A DNA stretch of 64,000 bases, taken from the NCBI GenBank assembly GCA_013176395.1, contig JABMLP010000016.1, positions 248,001-312,000 on the forward strand, given 5' to 3'. A program made the position numbers and the translations under genes. The notes under the pieces are model-generated. The model was given only the letters and a program-made list of their open reading frames with translations, was not told the origin of the DNA and did no database searches. The DNA is from Venturia oleaginea (taxonomy: Eukaryota > Ascomycota > Dothideomycetes > Venturiales > Venturiaceae). Positions within the stretch are counted from its first letter, which is position 1. Every line of letters begins with the position of its first letter. Positions 1 through 9,854 of this stretch are shown in pieces.

Positions 1-2300
1 TTGCGGTAGTGTATAGACAACCATTTCTTTTCACCCGACTAACATCTTTTTAGTTGGAGAAGCCGCCAAGCAACAGCTGAAATTCATTGAACTTGCAGAG
101 TGGATTGATCAGTCAATTAGTCGCACTCAATACGACGATTTACGCCGTATTATCACGAAGAACTACGAGATCCAACTGCCAGAACTTCGCCGAAGAAGTC
201 GCCAATTAACGAGACTGACTGGTATCAAGAGCCGACTTATCGACTGCTGTATCAATAGTTGTATGGCTTATACAGGCAAGCATTCTAGGCGTCCCCCGGT
301 TGAGAACCATGCAGATTCGTCTGAATCGGACTTAACCTCGTCGTCAGATTCGAGCGATTCAAGTGATTCTAACGGCGATGAACCCAAGTTACGCATTCCA
401 TTCCGTACATATATGTATATTTCACTTGGCCCTCGCTTACAGTACCAGTGTCGGTCTGCTAGACGTGCATTCACTTTCAGATCTCACCATTATCGCTATT
501 GGCGCCGCCGAAACCCTCATACAGATATCGATGGCTGGTGAGCTGCTCAAAGATACAGAGATCTTCGCCACCAGGGCTTCTTTCGAGAGCCTACTAATAT
601 CGCCCTGGCATTACACTATGACGGAGTTCAAGCAGTGAGGCAGGGCTCTCATTCTACTGCACCAGTTATCCTCGTCAACTACAACCTCCCACCTTCTATT
701 CGGTATCGCCGTGAGAATATCCTTTTATCACACATCATTCCGGGCCCCAATGAGCCTAAAGATCTCGATTCTTTCCTCCATCCACTGGTCACTGAAATGC
801 AGGAGCTAGATACCGGTATCAAGGCCTACAATGCAGAGAAGAAGCAACCATTCACGCTCAAAGCGTGGGTTGTAGTAGTCGGAGGTAAGTCACTTTTTCA
901 ATATACGGTCATTTGGTTGCCTCAATCTACATCAGTCCCTACCCTCATCACGGCATTAATTATTATACAACGCCACGTCGACGTGAACTTCTGCGGCTGT
1001 GAATACATAAGGGAAACGACTACCTTGAATTCGACCTATACAACCTCTTTTTTTGCCCTTTCTATATAGCATGCTAATACAACATATCCTGGGCGATGGC
1101 CCTGCAATTGCAGACCTTATTGGTATGAAAAAGCCAGGCAATGCGAAGGTTCCCTGCCGTTTTTGTCGGATCAAGGCCCAAAAAGGAGTTGGTAACCACT
1201 ATTATATCCCTCATACGGCACAGCATCTTGGTGGTATTCTCCCAATGCGGACAGACCTCCGCAGAGAGATCCGATTATGCTGTACAATCGGTAAGGATGA
1301 GATGGACAAACGTGGTAAGTTAACTTAGGCTTTAAAGGAATTCTCTCCTACGGTAGACCATCAATCAATCGATTATAACGCGGAATAACGTTGTTCCAAG
1401 TGTAATATGGCTGTTTCAACCAATTAGAGAGAGTGATTGATGGTCTACCGTAGGAGAGACTTCCAACTACCCCCCTCAGAATCTAACTTTTTAAACGTTA
1501 GGTATTAAGAGATCCACCATTCTATTGCACCTACGTTCGCTACACTTCCCTGACAGCTTCCCAGTTGATATGATGCATTGCGGACTACTGAACATCATGA
1601 AAGGGCTATTCAAAACCTGGGATGGTACCAAATTGAACGCCGATATATCTAACAAACCCGGCGATCCAGGGCCTTATTTGATTACCACGAAGGCGCAAAA
1701 GAAACTCGACAAACAGCTTCAATTCTCCAGCAAAAACATGCCTCAAAGGCTAACTTCCTGTCCAACCAAGTATGCACACTTCCGTTCGTTCAAATCGGCT
1801 GAATGGCAAGAATCTTTAGAGACATATGGCGTCTTCCTTATGCACGGTTACCTCCCACCAGAAGTTCACGCAAATCTCTGCATTTTGAACGAGATCTGGG
1901 TTACTTCCACCAAAGAATCGATTACCACTGAGGATATTGAGCTGGTACGAGTAAAATGTCGTCAGTTTTTGACCACTTATCAGCAGATCTACTACCAGGG
2001 CCTCAAAAATCGGATTCAGGCTTGTACAGTCAACCATCATTGGCTATTATATCTCGCAGATGGACTCAAAATCAACGGCCCTGCAAGATACTGGTGGTCC
2101 TGTAAAAAATCGCGATGTGTGACCGTAGTGATCATCATTGCCAATTCCCGACTGGTCAATTGCATTGATCGATCATCGGGCATTGCGGATGCCAATATCA
2201 AATTCAAAGTGCCGGCATATACTCCGTGGTACTCTTGCAGAGCTGGCGTTGACACTGAAGCCAGTGCATATTGTTTTGGCTACGAGGCATTATGAACACG
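1..2300 (+). mobile_element. Degraded Tnp2-type (CACTA-like) transposase remnant
   Basis: Several exon-like blocks on the + strand resemble the Tnp2 transposase family (Pfam Tnp2, En/Spm-CACTA superfamily). Around 225-275 there is a Cys-rich block (DCCINSCMAYTG); around 385-440 RTYMYISLGPRLQ; around 600-880 HYDGVQAVRQGS, LVNYNLPPS and EPKDLDSFLHPL; around 1090-1165 GDGPAIADLIGM and CRFCRIKA; 1502-2100 VDMMHCGLLNIMKGLF, AEWQESLETYG and a GPARYWW motif. The order matches the family. The blocks do not join cleanly: the junction between the block ending near 884 and the one starting near 1070 is off by one base, and after about 2100 the reading frame decays. The left end lies outside the window and no terminal repeats are visible. 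The element is therefore judged inactive. Family assignment is from recognition, not a search. Confidence 0.75.
1342..1459. repeat. 118-bp MITE-like element with perfect 26-bp terminal inverted repeats
   Basis: Bases 1342-1367 are the exact reverse complement of 1434-1459 (arm begins TCTCTCCTACGGTAGACC). The interior of 66 bp has no ORF. It lies inside the putative intron 1315-1501 (GTAAGT...TTAG) of the Tnp2 remnant, whose flanking exons join in frame (CGT G|GT ATT AAG). A target-site duplication is not obvious. It may be a non-autonomous element inserted into the transposon intron, or a transcript hairpin. Confidence 0.7.
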
Positions 2301-2957
2301 ATGGCATTTTCCCATCGCTCACTGATATTAGCCATGTTTGTATACATCCGAACTCTGGTGACTGAAGCCCACCATTTGATCTTTCGTCGGCGACATGGTG
2401 ACGGCTACTTGGCCAGTCAGCTTCAAGGTGATAACAAAGTGCATATAGTCGTCTCCCCTTCCATGTCGGCCGTCGCCTGCCATCGTGAGTGGACGCGTCG
2501 GTGTTCGGACGCGGTGCTCGGACGAGATTCTGAGATGAGTTTGCTGGTGTCCGGATTAGGTAATCTTTTCACATGCTTCGTGCTTCACAGCTCGTGTCTC
2601 AACTATTCCGACATCCTCATTTCTCTCTTTTCACCAACACCACCATCAAATCATCGCTGGCTTTCAAGAAGTTCTTCGACGTCTGTTCATCGAGATAGGC
2701 ATCCTCTTGTCACGCATCACAGATAAGGGTACTATCAGGAGCGCACATCTCCGAAAGCTCCCAGCAAACACCATACGCTATTTTCCGCTTTCTCGCATAT
2801 GCTTACTGTATTGAGAATGTAAGGAAGTGGTTCCGCCTTATCAAAGATTCAAACTTTGCCACGTAGATGCTAACATCACTCCTTATCCCACTTTGTGTGG
2901 CGCTCCAAATAATTTCGGTTATTCCAACCTTCACTTCTATCCATCAAGACATTCATT
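2301..2957. other. Gene-free stretch between the transposase remnant and the M20 gene
   Basis: The first few hundred bases may be further decayed transposon 3' sequence, since short open frames run to about 2726 without recognisable motifs. The last 100 bases are the probable promoter and 5' UTR of the amidohydrolase gene. Nothing else is seen. Confidence 0.4.
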
Positions 2958-4338
2958 ATGGAAGCTGTAACTGAAACAAACGCTGACTCCTCAGAAGCCT
3001 CAGTACTATCACCAAAATATGCGGCTTTGAGAATTAACGCTGAAAGAATCAACGCTTTGATTCATGAATCATGTGCTTGGGGAAATACGCCTGATGGCGG
3101 TATGAGTATGTTTCTCCTCGAGAGGGATACAGAACTGGCACTTACATGTGTACTAAGATCGCTTGACCTGCAATGATGATGACAAGTCGGTGAGAGACTG
3201 GTTCATCGCAGAGACTGCGAAGTATGGTTGCCATCACAAAATCGATCAGATGGGGAATATATTCGCAATTCGACCTGGCCAGAACAACATTCTCTCTCCA
3301 ATCGGACTCGGGTCTTATCTGGACACCCAGCCCACAGGAGGTAGATACGATGGCATTCTGGGCGTCGTTTCGGGGCTCGAAGTTCTAAAAACCATTCATG
3401 AGAACAATATCACAACGTATGCGCCGCTCGCAGTAGTCGATTGGACCAACGAAGAGGGAGCGAGGTTTCCTCCCGCCATGTTGTGCTCTGGCGTCTGGGG
3501 CGGAGCTTTCACCTTGGATTGGGCCCAAGCACGAACAGATCCAACAGGAAAGACTTTGGGCCAGGAATTGGACCGCATCGGATATATGGGAGAAGTGCCG
3601 TGTAAATTCGAAGCGAATCCTCTACTTGCACACTTCGAACTTCACATCGAACAAGGACCAATTCTCGATCGTGCCGAGCAACCTGTCGCGGTTGTGAAAG
3701 GTGTCCAATCGATCAAATGGTATAACATCGAGATCAAAGGACGCGAGGCCCACACAGGCACAACGCCAATGGACGCCCGAAGCGACGCATTACTTGGTGC
3801 TGCCAAAATGATCGTTGAAGTCAATCGTTTCGTCACCAAAGGAGAGATAGCTGAACGTGGTGGCCGAGCTACGATTGCAGTCATCAACTCAATGCCACAA
3901 AGCATTAACACGATTTCAGGAACTGTCCAACTTGGACTCGACGTCCGAGCGCCAGCAGATAGCGACGTGGTTCTCATTGACCAGCTTTGCCAGAAACGGT
4001 TCGCTGAGATCTGCGAAGAAGATGGATTGTCCATGAAGTTCGACAACTTCTGGACCTCGCCGGCTGTCAACTTCGACCCTACCATGGTTGGATGTGTCAG
4101 GGACTCGGCGTATGAGCTTGGTTGCAGCATGGAACTGGTCAGTGGGGCAGGACACGACAGCGTCTACACCAGCAGAAAAGTACCGACTGCCATGGTATTC
4201 GTCCGCTGCAAGTACGGAGTAAGTCATCATCCTGCCGAGTACACGAGACCAGAAGATTGTGCTGCTGGTGCCCAGGTACTTCTAGGCGCATATCTGAGAT
4301 ATGATGAACATGTTCGCAGGTCAACAGCAAAACTATAG
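2958..4338 (+). CDS. M20-family amidohydrolase (N-carbamoyl-L-amino-acid hydrolase / beta-ureidopropionase-like), metal ligand changed
   Basis: Join 2958-3105 and 3158-4338 gives 442 aa. The 52-bp intron 3106-3157 has a GTATGT donor and an ACTAAG acceptor, and splicing restores the family motif GGMNRLTCNDDDKSVRDW. Later motifs fit the ArgE/DapE/ACY1 hydantoinase/carbamoylase branch: LDTQPTGGRYDG (bridging Asp), TNEEGARF (metal/catalytic Glu), HFELHIEQGP, AHTGTTPMDARSD (dimerisation-domain signature), SGAGHDSVYTS (C-terminal His ligand) and SHHPAEYT. Such enzymes hydrolyse N-carbamoyl amino acids or beta-ureidopropionate in cytosolic pyrimidine/purine nitrogen salvage. In relatives the first metal ligand is His in GSHLDTQ; here it is GSYLDTQ, with Tyr103 encoded at 3316-3318. 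All other ligands appear intact. The change could abolish two-metal catalysis, so activity is uncertain. Exact substrate cannot be told from sequence. Confidence 0.88.
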
Positions 4339-4752
4339 ACTACAATTCGTGAATCAAAGACGCTCTTCACATTCGCAAAATCTCTATTTACTTTCGAATC
4401 CTGGCGGGTTCATCATGCATCCGTGAGACACGTTTCCCAATTCTTCTAGGGCAACCTAATTGGTAAGTAGCAAGTAACCGGAACTTCCGCAGAACTAAGA
4501 ACCAATTGCTTCGAACAGGTTCGGGTTTACGGAGAGCATCAGAAACCAATAGTCGCCACGCCTCATCACTCCTCCCCGTGCCAACGAAGGAGTCACATAA
4601 TCCTCGATCCTAGGCGTGAAGGACAGAGGAGTGGGTTAAAAGTACGGATATTATTGGGGTGTAGAAGGGCAAGTAGAGGGATGGGTGTAGCCTTATCACA
4701 GTTATTACCGGAAGAGAAGGATATATGTACTTAACATCCACTGCTCACATAC
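4339..4752. other. Convergent intergenic region
   Basis: This 414-bp gap lies between the 3' ends of the amidohydrolase (+) and the UbiA gene (-). It should hold both 3' UTRs and polyadenylation signals. No gene, RNA or repeat was recognised. Confidence 0.5.
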
Positions 4753-5757
4753 TCACGTCCAGCCAACAGGCTCATAGACCACAGAGAGAGGCAGACCTAT
4801 CAATGCCATCAACCAGACATTGTACCATCTATACATCGATCGCCACGTCGCGTGTTCCTCAGCCCTGTATACCTTCCAGCATACGATCAGGCCAAATGTT
4901 GCCGTCAACAAATATCCATAGAAACCTTCCCCTCTTTCACCTGATAACCCCAATCCCCAAGGAAGGAACAAGCTCCATGCCAATACCGGGATAGCGACAG
5001 TGAGTCTACCCTTACATCCATCTCCTATCAAAAGTGGTAAAGTCAACTTCCTGCTCACCCTATCACCTTCTTGGTCCTGAAAATCCTGGGCATGAACTGT
5101 TGTGAAAACCACTAATCCGAACATACCGCACCACCCCCAAAACAACCGGTTCAAAACGATGTCGGAGCCGAGTATCGCCTCAGCACTACCGGCGAAAAAA
5201 CATAAGTAGCCAGCCGTATTCATGAAATATCTAATCACAATGCCTTTCTCGCCGAGGTGGAGGAAGTTATATAGCCATGAGAAGATTGCCAGGGCGATTG
5301 AGGGAAGGAGACCGCCCGTCCAAGAAAACGCAGCTATGAAACACAGGGTTTGAATTGCGTAGAACAGGTTGATGGTTTGAGATGCGGTGATGCGACCAGA
5401 GGGGATGGCGCGAAAGGGTTTGTTAAGCTCGTCCTCTATGATGGCGTTTGGTTGGCTTTGATTCGATGTGTTGCATGAGAGAAGGTTAATGTATTCCCAG
5501 AAGAGAAGGTGAGGCAGTCGTAAAGCAATCTGAGAGATTGACAAGGGCTTGTTGGCGAAGAGAGAATCTGAGAGGGCTACCACCAGGCCGAAAAAGGTCG
5601 ATGGGAAGATGATGGTGCGGATGTCGGAGGCGGTAAAGAGGTAGGTGGTCTTCAAGTGGAAGAAAGAGATTGAAATGAACTTCGACATCGTTTCAGTTGG
5701 GTATGGAATGTTTTTGATACCATTGGCACGATGGTCTTGTGTATTATGAAGTAGCAA
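4753..5757 (-). CDS. UbiA-family membrane prenyltransferase
   Basis: A single open frame of 334 aa from the first Met; a second Met at residue 24 (start at 5688, MSKFISISFF) is a likely alternative and leaves more room upstream. The protein is hydrophobic with about seven to eight membrane segments. Two Asp-rich motifs of the UbiA superfamily are visible: the first around residues 100-116 (AIIEDELNKPFRAIPSGRI, where many members have N(D/Q)xxDxxxDxxNKP) and the second at residues 225-232 (DFQDQEGD). These bind Mg-diphosphate of an isoprenoid donor. The NKPFR form is usual for the uncharacterised fungal clade often annotated as digeranylgeranylglyceryl-phosphate synthase-like. The acceptor is unknown. 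No clear terpene cyclase, P450 or polyketide synthase lies nearby, so a secondary-metabolite cluster is not shown. Confidence 0.85.
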   Translation of the reverse strand: MLLHNTQDHRANGIKNIPYPTETMSKFISISFFHLKTTYLFTASDIRTIIFPSTFFGLVVALSDSLFANKPLSISQIALRLPHLLFWEYINLLSCNTSNQSQPNAIIEDELNKPFRAIPSGRITASQTINLFYAIQTLCFIAAFSWTGGLLPSIALAIFSWLYNFLHLGEKGIVIRYFMNTAGYLCFFAGSAEAILGSDIVLNRLFWGWCGMFGLVVFTTVHAQDFQDQEGDRVSRKLTLPLLIGDGCKGRLTVAIPVLAWSLFLPWGLGLSGERGEGFYGYLLTATFGLIVCWKVYRAEEHATWRSMYRWYNVWLMALIGLPLSVVYEPVGWT

Positions 5758-5763
5758 GGCGGT

Positions 5764-6175
5764 TCAGGCGTACAAGCCAAGCCGCAGGGTATGACCTAAG
5801 GCTGAGAGGACCAGAACAAAGCCTCCATGATAATAGCTCCTTCCTTGCCAACAGCGCATATTCAACGTTGCTAAGCGAGGTACCACAACAGGCAGCGGAA
5901 TGAGCCCAATGCGTGCCTGAAACATAATGCTACACCAGCCCACGTCAGCAAACAATATCACATTGAGGCTGAAGATTAATCGTACTTACAACAGCTCCCG
6001 TCCAGGGAGAAAGGAAGGCAAAGAAAGCTGCACATTCGATTGGCAGACCTATGTCAAATAATCGCGCGTCGACCTCTAAGGAGAGAACCATTCCGACATA
6101 TGCGCTCGTTCTTGATGGATACGTCCGCGGCTTCAGAAGTCCATAAAGTCCAGCCAAACCGTCAAATACCGCCAT
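5764..6175 (-). CDS. Small hypothetical membrane protein, upstream neighbour of UbiA
   Basis: Join 6175-5990 and 5916-5764 on the minus strand gives 112 aa. The 73-bp intron 5917-5989 has a GTAAGT donor and a TTTCAG acceptor and joins in frame (GTT|GCA) as SPWTGAVARIGLIPLPV. The ATG at 6173-6175 is preceded directly by an in-frame TAG, which supports it as start unless that TAG ends an intron. Three hydrophobic stretches (around residues 25-45, 48-75 and 90-112) suggest a membrane protein. No family is recognised. It ends only 6 bp before the longest UbiA start, on the same strand, which is very tight for fungal genes and suggests that the UbiA start is at 5688 or that the two share a transcript. 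Confidence 0.5.
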
Positions 6176-7117
6176 CTATCCGCAAAGCTATTTATGGAAC
6201 GACTGTGTACCAACATGGGATGAACATACCAATCATCGTAACTTGGTACAGACAGAAACTGGATCTCGGTGACGACTCTAAAACAGGTAGAGGAAATGTA
6301 GAAACATCAGCTGAATTTGCTGAATTAGTGCTGAATAAGTCGAGGGCAATACTGCCCAGTATCGTTCAAAGTGGGCTCTCCAATTCATGCTCGCACCAAC
6401 CCTTGTATATGGCAATCGTGCGTTCAGATAATCATCTTTGGACCCAGCTATTTGGAGATTTTCCATTGAAATGCTTTCGTCCTTGACGGACATAAATTGA
6501 TGGGATCACTGTGCGCGCCTTATTGTGGCCACAAGGAAGGCTTGACATAGGTGTCGTCTGGTAATAGAGATAGGTTGAAACTATGCCACTCTCATTGTCA
6601 TTTTTTGTTCTTGCTCTTGCTATTGACGAAGATTAGAATTGCATTAGGAAGATGGAGATCGATTACGAGCCGATGTCGCACTACATCTCCGCCTCTCTCG
6701 TCCCGCTTGAAAGTTACACACTTTTAAATGAGGGCCATCTCTTCTCGGTCCAGGATGAAGATGCGATGAACGTAAGGGAGCAAGGCAAGGATGTCATACA
6801 TTGGTGGCCTGGGGCTTTGGGGATCTTGATCCTGGACTAGATGAGGAGGGGTATGTTGTTCTCACGAGAGCGGATGGGGAGGGGATTATGAACTATGGGA
6901 AGGAGATTGCTAGGTTGTGAGCGATGTTGGGATGGCGTTGGGGAGGTCAGGTTTTGGACAGTTCAAGAGCATCTGGAAAGTTGGATACGGCCACCATGTA
7001 AGAATGAATCTCTAGATGTTGACTAGATGGATTCTTCCCCTTTTTTATCATTCCCATCTCATTTGGGTTATCTCAGCGGTTGCAATGTTTAATATCAGAC
7101 GGGGTCGAACCACAAAA
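6176..7117. other. Gene-free stretch of about 940 bp
   Basis: Contains only short open frames, including a 71-aa frame on the minus strand (6278-6493) and a 62-aa frame on the plus strand (6652-6840). Neither shows recognisable motifs or convincing splice continuation, and neither is annotated as a gene. Confidence 0.4.
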
Positions 7118-7399
7118 CTAGCAAGTATGTTTGGTCGCGTAAGGGTGACATTTACAACCCCTCGTACAACCATCAATGTAATAATAGGTTGAACCGTACC
7201 AGCAGTAACTGCAATCGGATGCGCAGTGTTTGGCTGCCGCAAGCTGTTCGGTTTTGGAGTCGACGGTTCTGCGGTCGACGATGCCGAGTATCTGGTCTTG
7301 CTCTTGACGGAGACTGTTGGGGGCGGAAACGGAGCTGTATGTTGGAGAGATTCGGAGGAGGTTGAGAAGGACGGAGAGAGAGGTGAATAGGTGACGCAT
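7118..7399 (-). CDS. Small secreted cysteine-rich protein (putative)
   Basis: An open frame of 93 aa begins with Met-Arg-His and a hydrophobic stretch (FTSLSVLLNLL) that fits a signal peptide with probable cleavage near residues 22-26. The C-terminal third holds seven cysteines: C59, C63, C66, C78, C82, C84 and C93, i.e. CxxxCxxC, then CxxxCxC and a last Cys. A dibasic DRR at residues 42-44 could be a processing site. No introns are needed. Small secreted Cys-rich proteins in filamentous fungi are often host-interaction or antimicrobial proteins, but nothing here shows that role. The odd Cys number leaves one unpaired. Coding status rests on the signal peptide and the clustering of Cys. Confidence 0.5.
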   Translation of the reverse strand: MRHLFTSLSVLLNLLRISPTYSSVSAPNSLRQEQDQILGIVDRRTVDSKTEQLAAAKHCASDCSYCWYGSTYYYIDGCTRGCKCHPYATKHTC

Positions 7400-8191
7400 G
7401 GTGCGCTGAGCGTGTTATAAGCGGTAGAAATATGGTTGATAAGTCTAGTAATATAGACGAGGATAATCTGCTTTCTGATCTTTTTAAATCGGCTGTTGTT
7501 ACTCTCTTATACGGTTATTGAAAAGAGGGGTTTCGGCGCATTGTTGCTTAATGAGGATATTTATTCTGCAAGTCGACTGAAACTGGTTTTCCGAGATCCA
7601 AGACACCAGCACGCCCTAGGACGGTTTCAGCGTATCTATTGGCTGGTAAGCTGATGGGCATGTAAATGTCAAGATCTGATGTCACTGATTGGTGTTGTCA
7701 ATCGTTATTGAAATTGACCTAAGTATTATGGACTTCTTGCCGAGTACTATAGTAAACATGTCGCTTAACATCGATCCGTCGATTACTATATAGATGTAGA
7801 CTCGTTTTGCAACCAACGATTGTGAGACGAGATGATAGCCTTGCGATATCGATACTAATGGAATTCCAGATTACTCCGTCGGGCTCTGATTGGTTGAGGG
7901 TGAGTATTGAGGAGCCTTAAGGCTGACCTTTTCTTCGCCAAACGCATCAACATCATTGTCCAGTAGCATCGAAAAAGATTATTCATCGTCCCTTTCTTTA
8001 TCCTGATTCTTCTCAAGTTAAGACCATGCTCTCACGAAGTCATGCTTGCACATCTCCGTCAGCCTCTTTGCCATCGTTTTCTTTACTTACTGGGTACAAC
8101 ATCAACTCTATTCCCAATTCATCGCCGATCCGTCGAAATCCTTACTCCATTTACACATGCCAGTAATTGACGAATACTCCATCTTATCGCC
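7400..8191. other. Gene-free stretch of about 790 bp
   Basis: Upstream of the cysteine-rich gene and of the pseudogene that follows, in divergent orientation, so promoter sequence is expected. No repeats or RNA genes were recognised. Confidence 0.4.
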
Positions 8192-9660
8192 ATGCCCAAA
8201 CACCACGGAACGAACCGCCGTCAAATCAATACCAAGATCCCCTCCTCCGCCATCTCTCCTCCCAGGGTCCCAGCAAAATTCCCATTATGCACCGCAGACT
8301 CAGACCATCTCTTCCATATCTTTGTAAAGCGAGGAGCTTACTGGACTATTTTCGACAGAATATCATCGTTCCTACCTATTGGAGACATTCACGTCCTAAG
8401 ACGGACTCGTCGCGCCGTTCAACCGATTTACGATGAACTCGTGAAGTCGCAATGGAATGTCGATACGCGGTTGAAACGATTCTTCAAGGATCCGGTCAAG
8501 TTTAGGGAAGTTCTTGGACAGTGTGATGCGTTGATCTCGGGGGACTTCGTCATTCAGTTCTTCGGTACGTATTGTCGATTTAAAATTCCTTTATTCTGCG
8601 TCGATGTTGATAAACTTCTGGTAATGTGATTGCTGAATGCTGCTGGAGATTGATCAGTATCGGCCCGAAGTAGGAAGAATCGTGATTGATAGCTGCCTTT
8701 CACAATTGGAAAGACAGGATTACCGAAGCTCCCGTAAACCATACTGACATCTTCTCTAGAGCGATTATTGTGGAAAGACTCAAGCTGTGATGTCTACGTG
8801 AATTATAAGAAATCTGAGAAGCTGGACCAGCACATAATCGCAGAAGGTTACACCTTAGAATCAGCAGAACACCTCAACTCGAAGTCTTCACTTACATTCG
8901 ATCCCCAAATTCTCCAGAGCATTATCGTCAAATCAAAATCATAGAAACGATACACACACCCCTTCTCACCATTTTAGAAAGCCTCTACGCCACTGCCCTC
9001 GTCAATATCATTAGCTGGAACAAAGCATACGCAGTATTCCCCAACTGACTTTCTTACAATACAAAGCCTACATGCTAAAACTCGCAACAGAAGAATATGA
9101 ACCCTTACTCGGCGGTCTCTCCTCCAAAAGCTGAAGAATCCAGCCCATCGTCTGGAGAGCAGAAGCAGACGATATCCACGACGCCTGGCGAAGGCGGATA
9201 GATTGTCGCAATAGATTCACGATATGTAGACGAATATTCGGTGATCCGTTGACTTGGCAAATCACCTGTCCAACTGACGGTATGAAACAATCGCAAACCC
9301 GACAGTGTCCTGGAATATTCAGAGTCTGAGATTACGCACCCGACCATGAGGGGTCCTGAGCTTGAGTCTTCAGTGCCTTGCTATATACTGAAGGCCCGCA
9401 GCTTCCGATCACTAGTGCTGCGATATGAATACACCAGCTGTGAAGAGGTATGCAGGGTTTTGGGGACCGACTTAGAAGCCTTACTCAACTTTAGCTTCTC
9501 AAGATTAAACCCAGTGAATGGCCTGCTGCGTTGATGAAACGGGATGTCTTTTTTGGTGGGAAACTACAGAAGAGAAAGTTTGATCCTCCGGAGAATTGGA
9601 CCTTTTTTGATGATGAGCTTCCGAAATGGATCGATCATGTGGAGCGTGTCTCCTGCCGAC
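8192..9660 (+). pseudogene. Frameshifted member of a fungal conserved family (nucleotidyltransferase-like / F-box-like)
   Basis: The start at 8192 opens a frame with FLPIGDIHVLRRTRRAV and LISGDFVIQFF. An intron 8565-8759 (GTACGT...CTAG) joins in frame to ERLLWKDSSCDVYVNY. The pattern 'ISGS.vlQFF.R..w..SDlDvYV' is a large expanded family of Leotiomycetes and other Pezizomycotina (recognised from memory). The frame breaks near 8880 by one base and continues as EVFTYIRSPNSPEHYRQI and LVNIISWNKAYAVFPN; it shifts again near 9045 to TFLQYKAYMLKLA; stops appear at about 9133 and 9328; tail motifs follow as YILKARSFRSLVLRYEYT (around 9380-9435) and FDPPENWTFFDDELPKWI (around 9580-9635). At least two frameshifts and several stops mark it as a pseudogene. 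Confidence 0.7.
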
Positions 9661-9854
9661 GGGTGAATAGGATGGAGTGTAGCAAATTGGGGTGTGAGAG
9701 AAGCAAAGTCTCTCCTTCAAATTATGAAATTTTGTACTAGCTAGGGTGGTCGTAGGAGTTTGAATATCCAGACGGAAATTCGCTGGTTGAACAATGAGAG
9801 AGCGGTCGAAAGGTAGTAGATTTCGATGGCTAGCTATTATTAGCATCACATACA

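Noticed and set aside
2938..6175. Secondary-metabolite cluster around the UbiA gene
   Set aside because: No polyketide synthase, peptide synthetase, terpene cyclase, P450 or dedicated transcription factor was recognised nearby.
7118..7399. Defensin-like (CS alpha-beta) fold for the Cys-rich protein
   Set aside because: CxxxC and CxC are present, but the first Cys of the pattern is missing and the spacing does not match, so no family was assigned.
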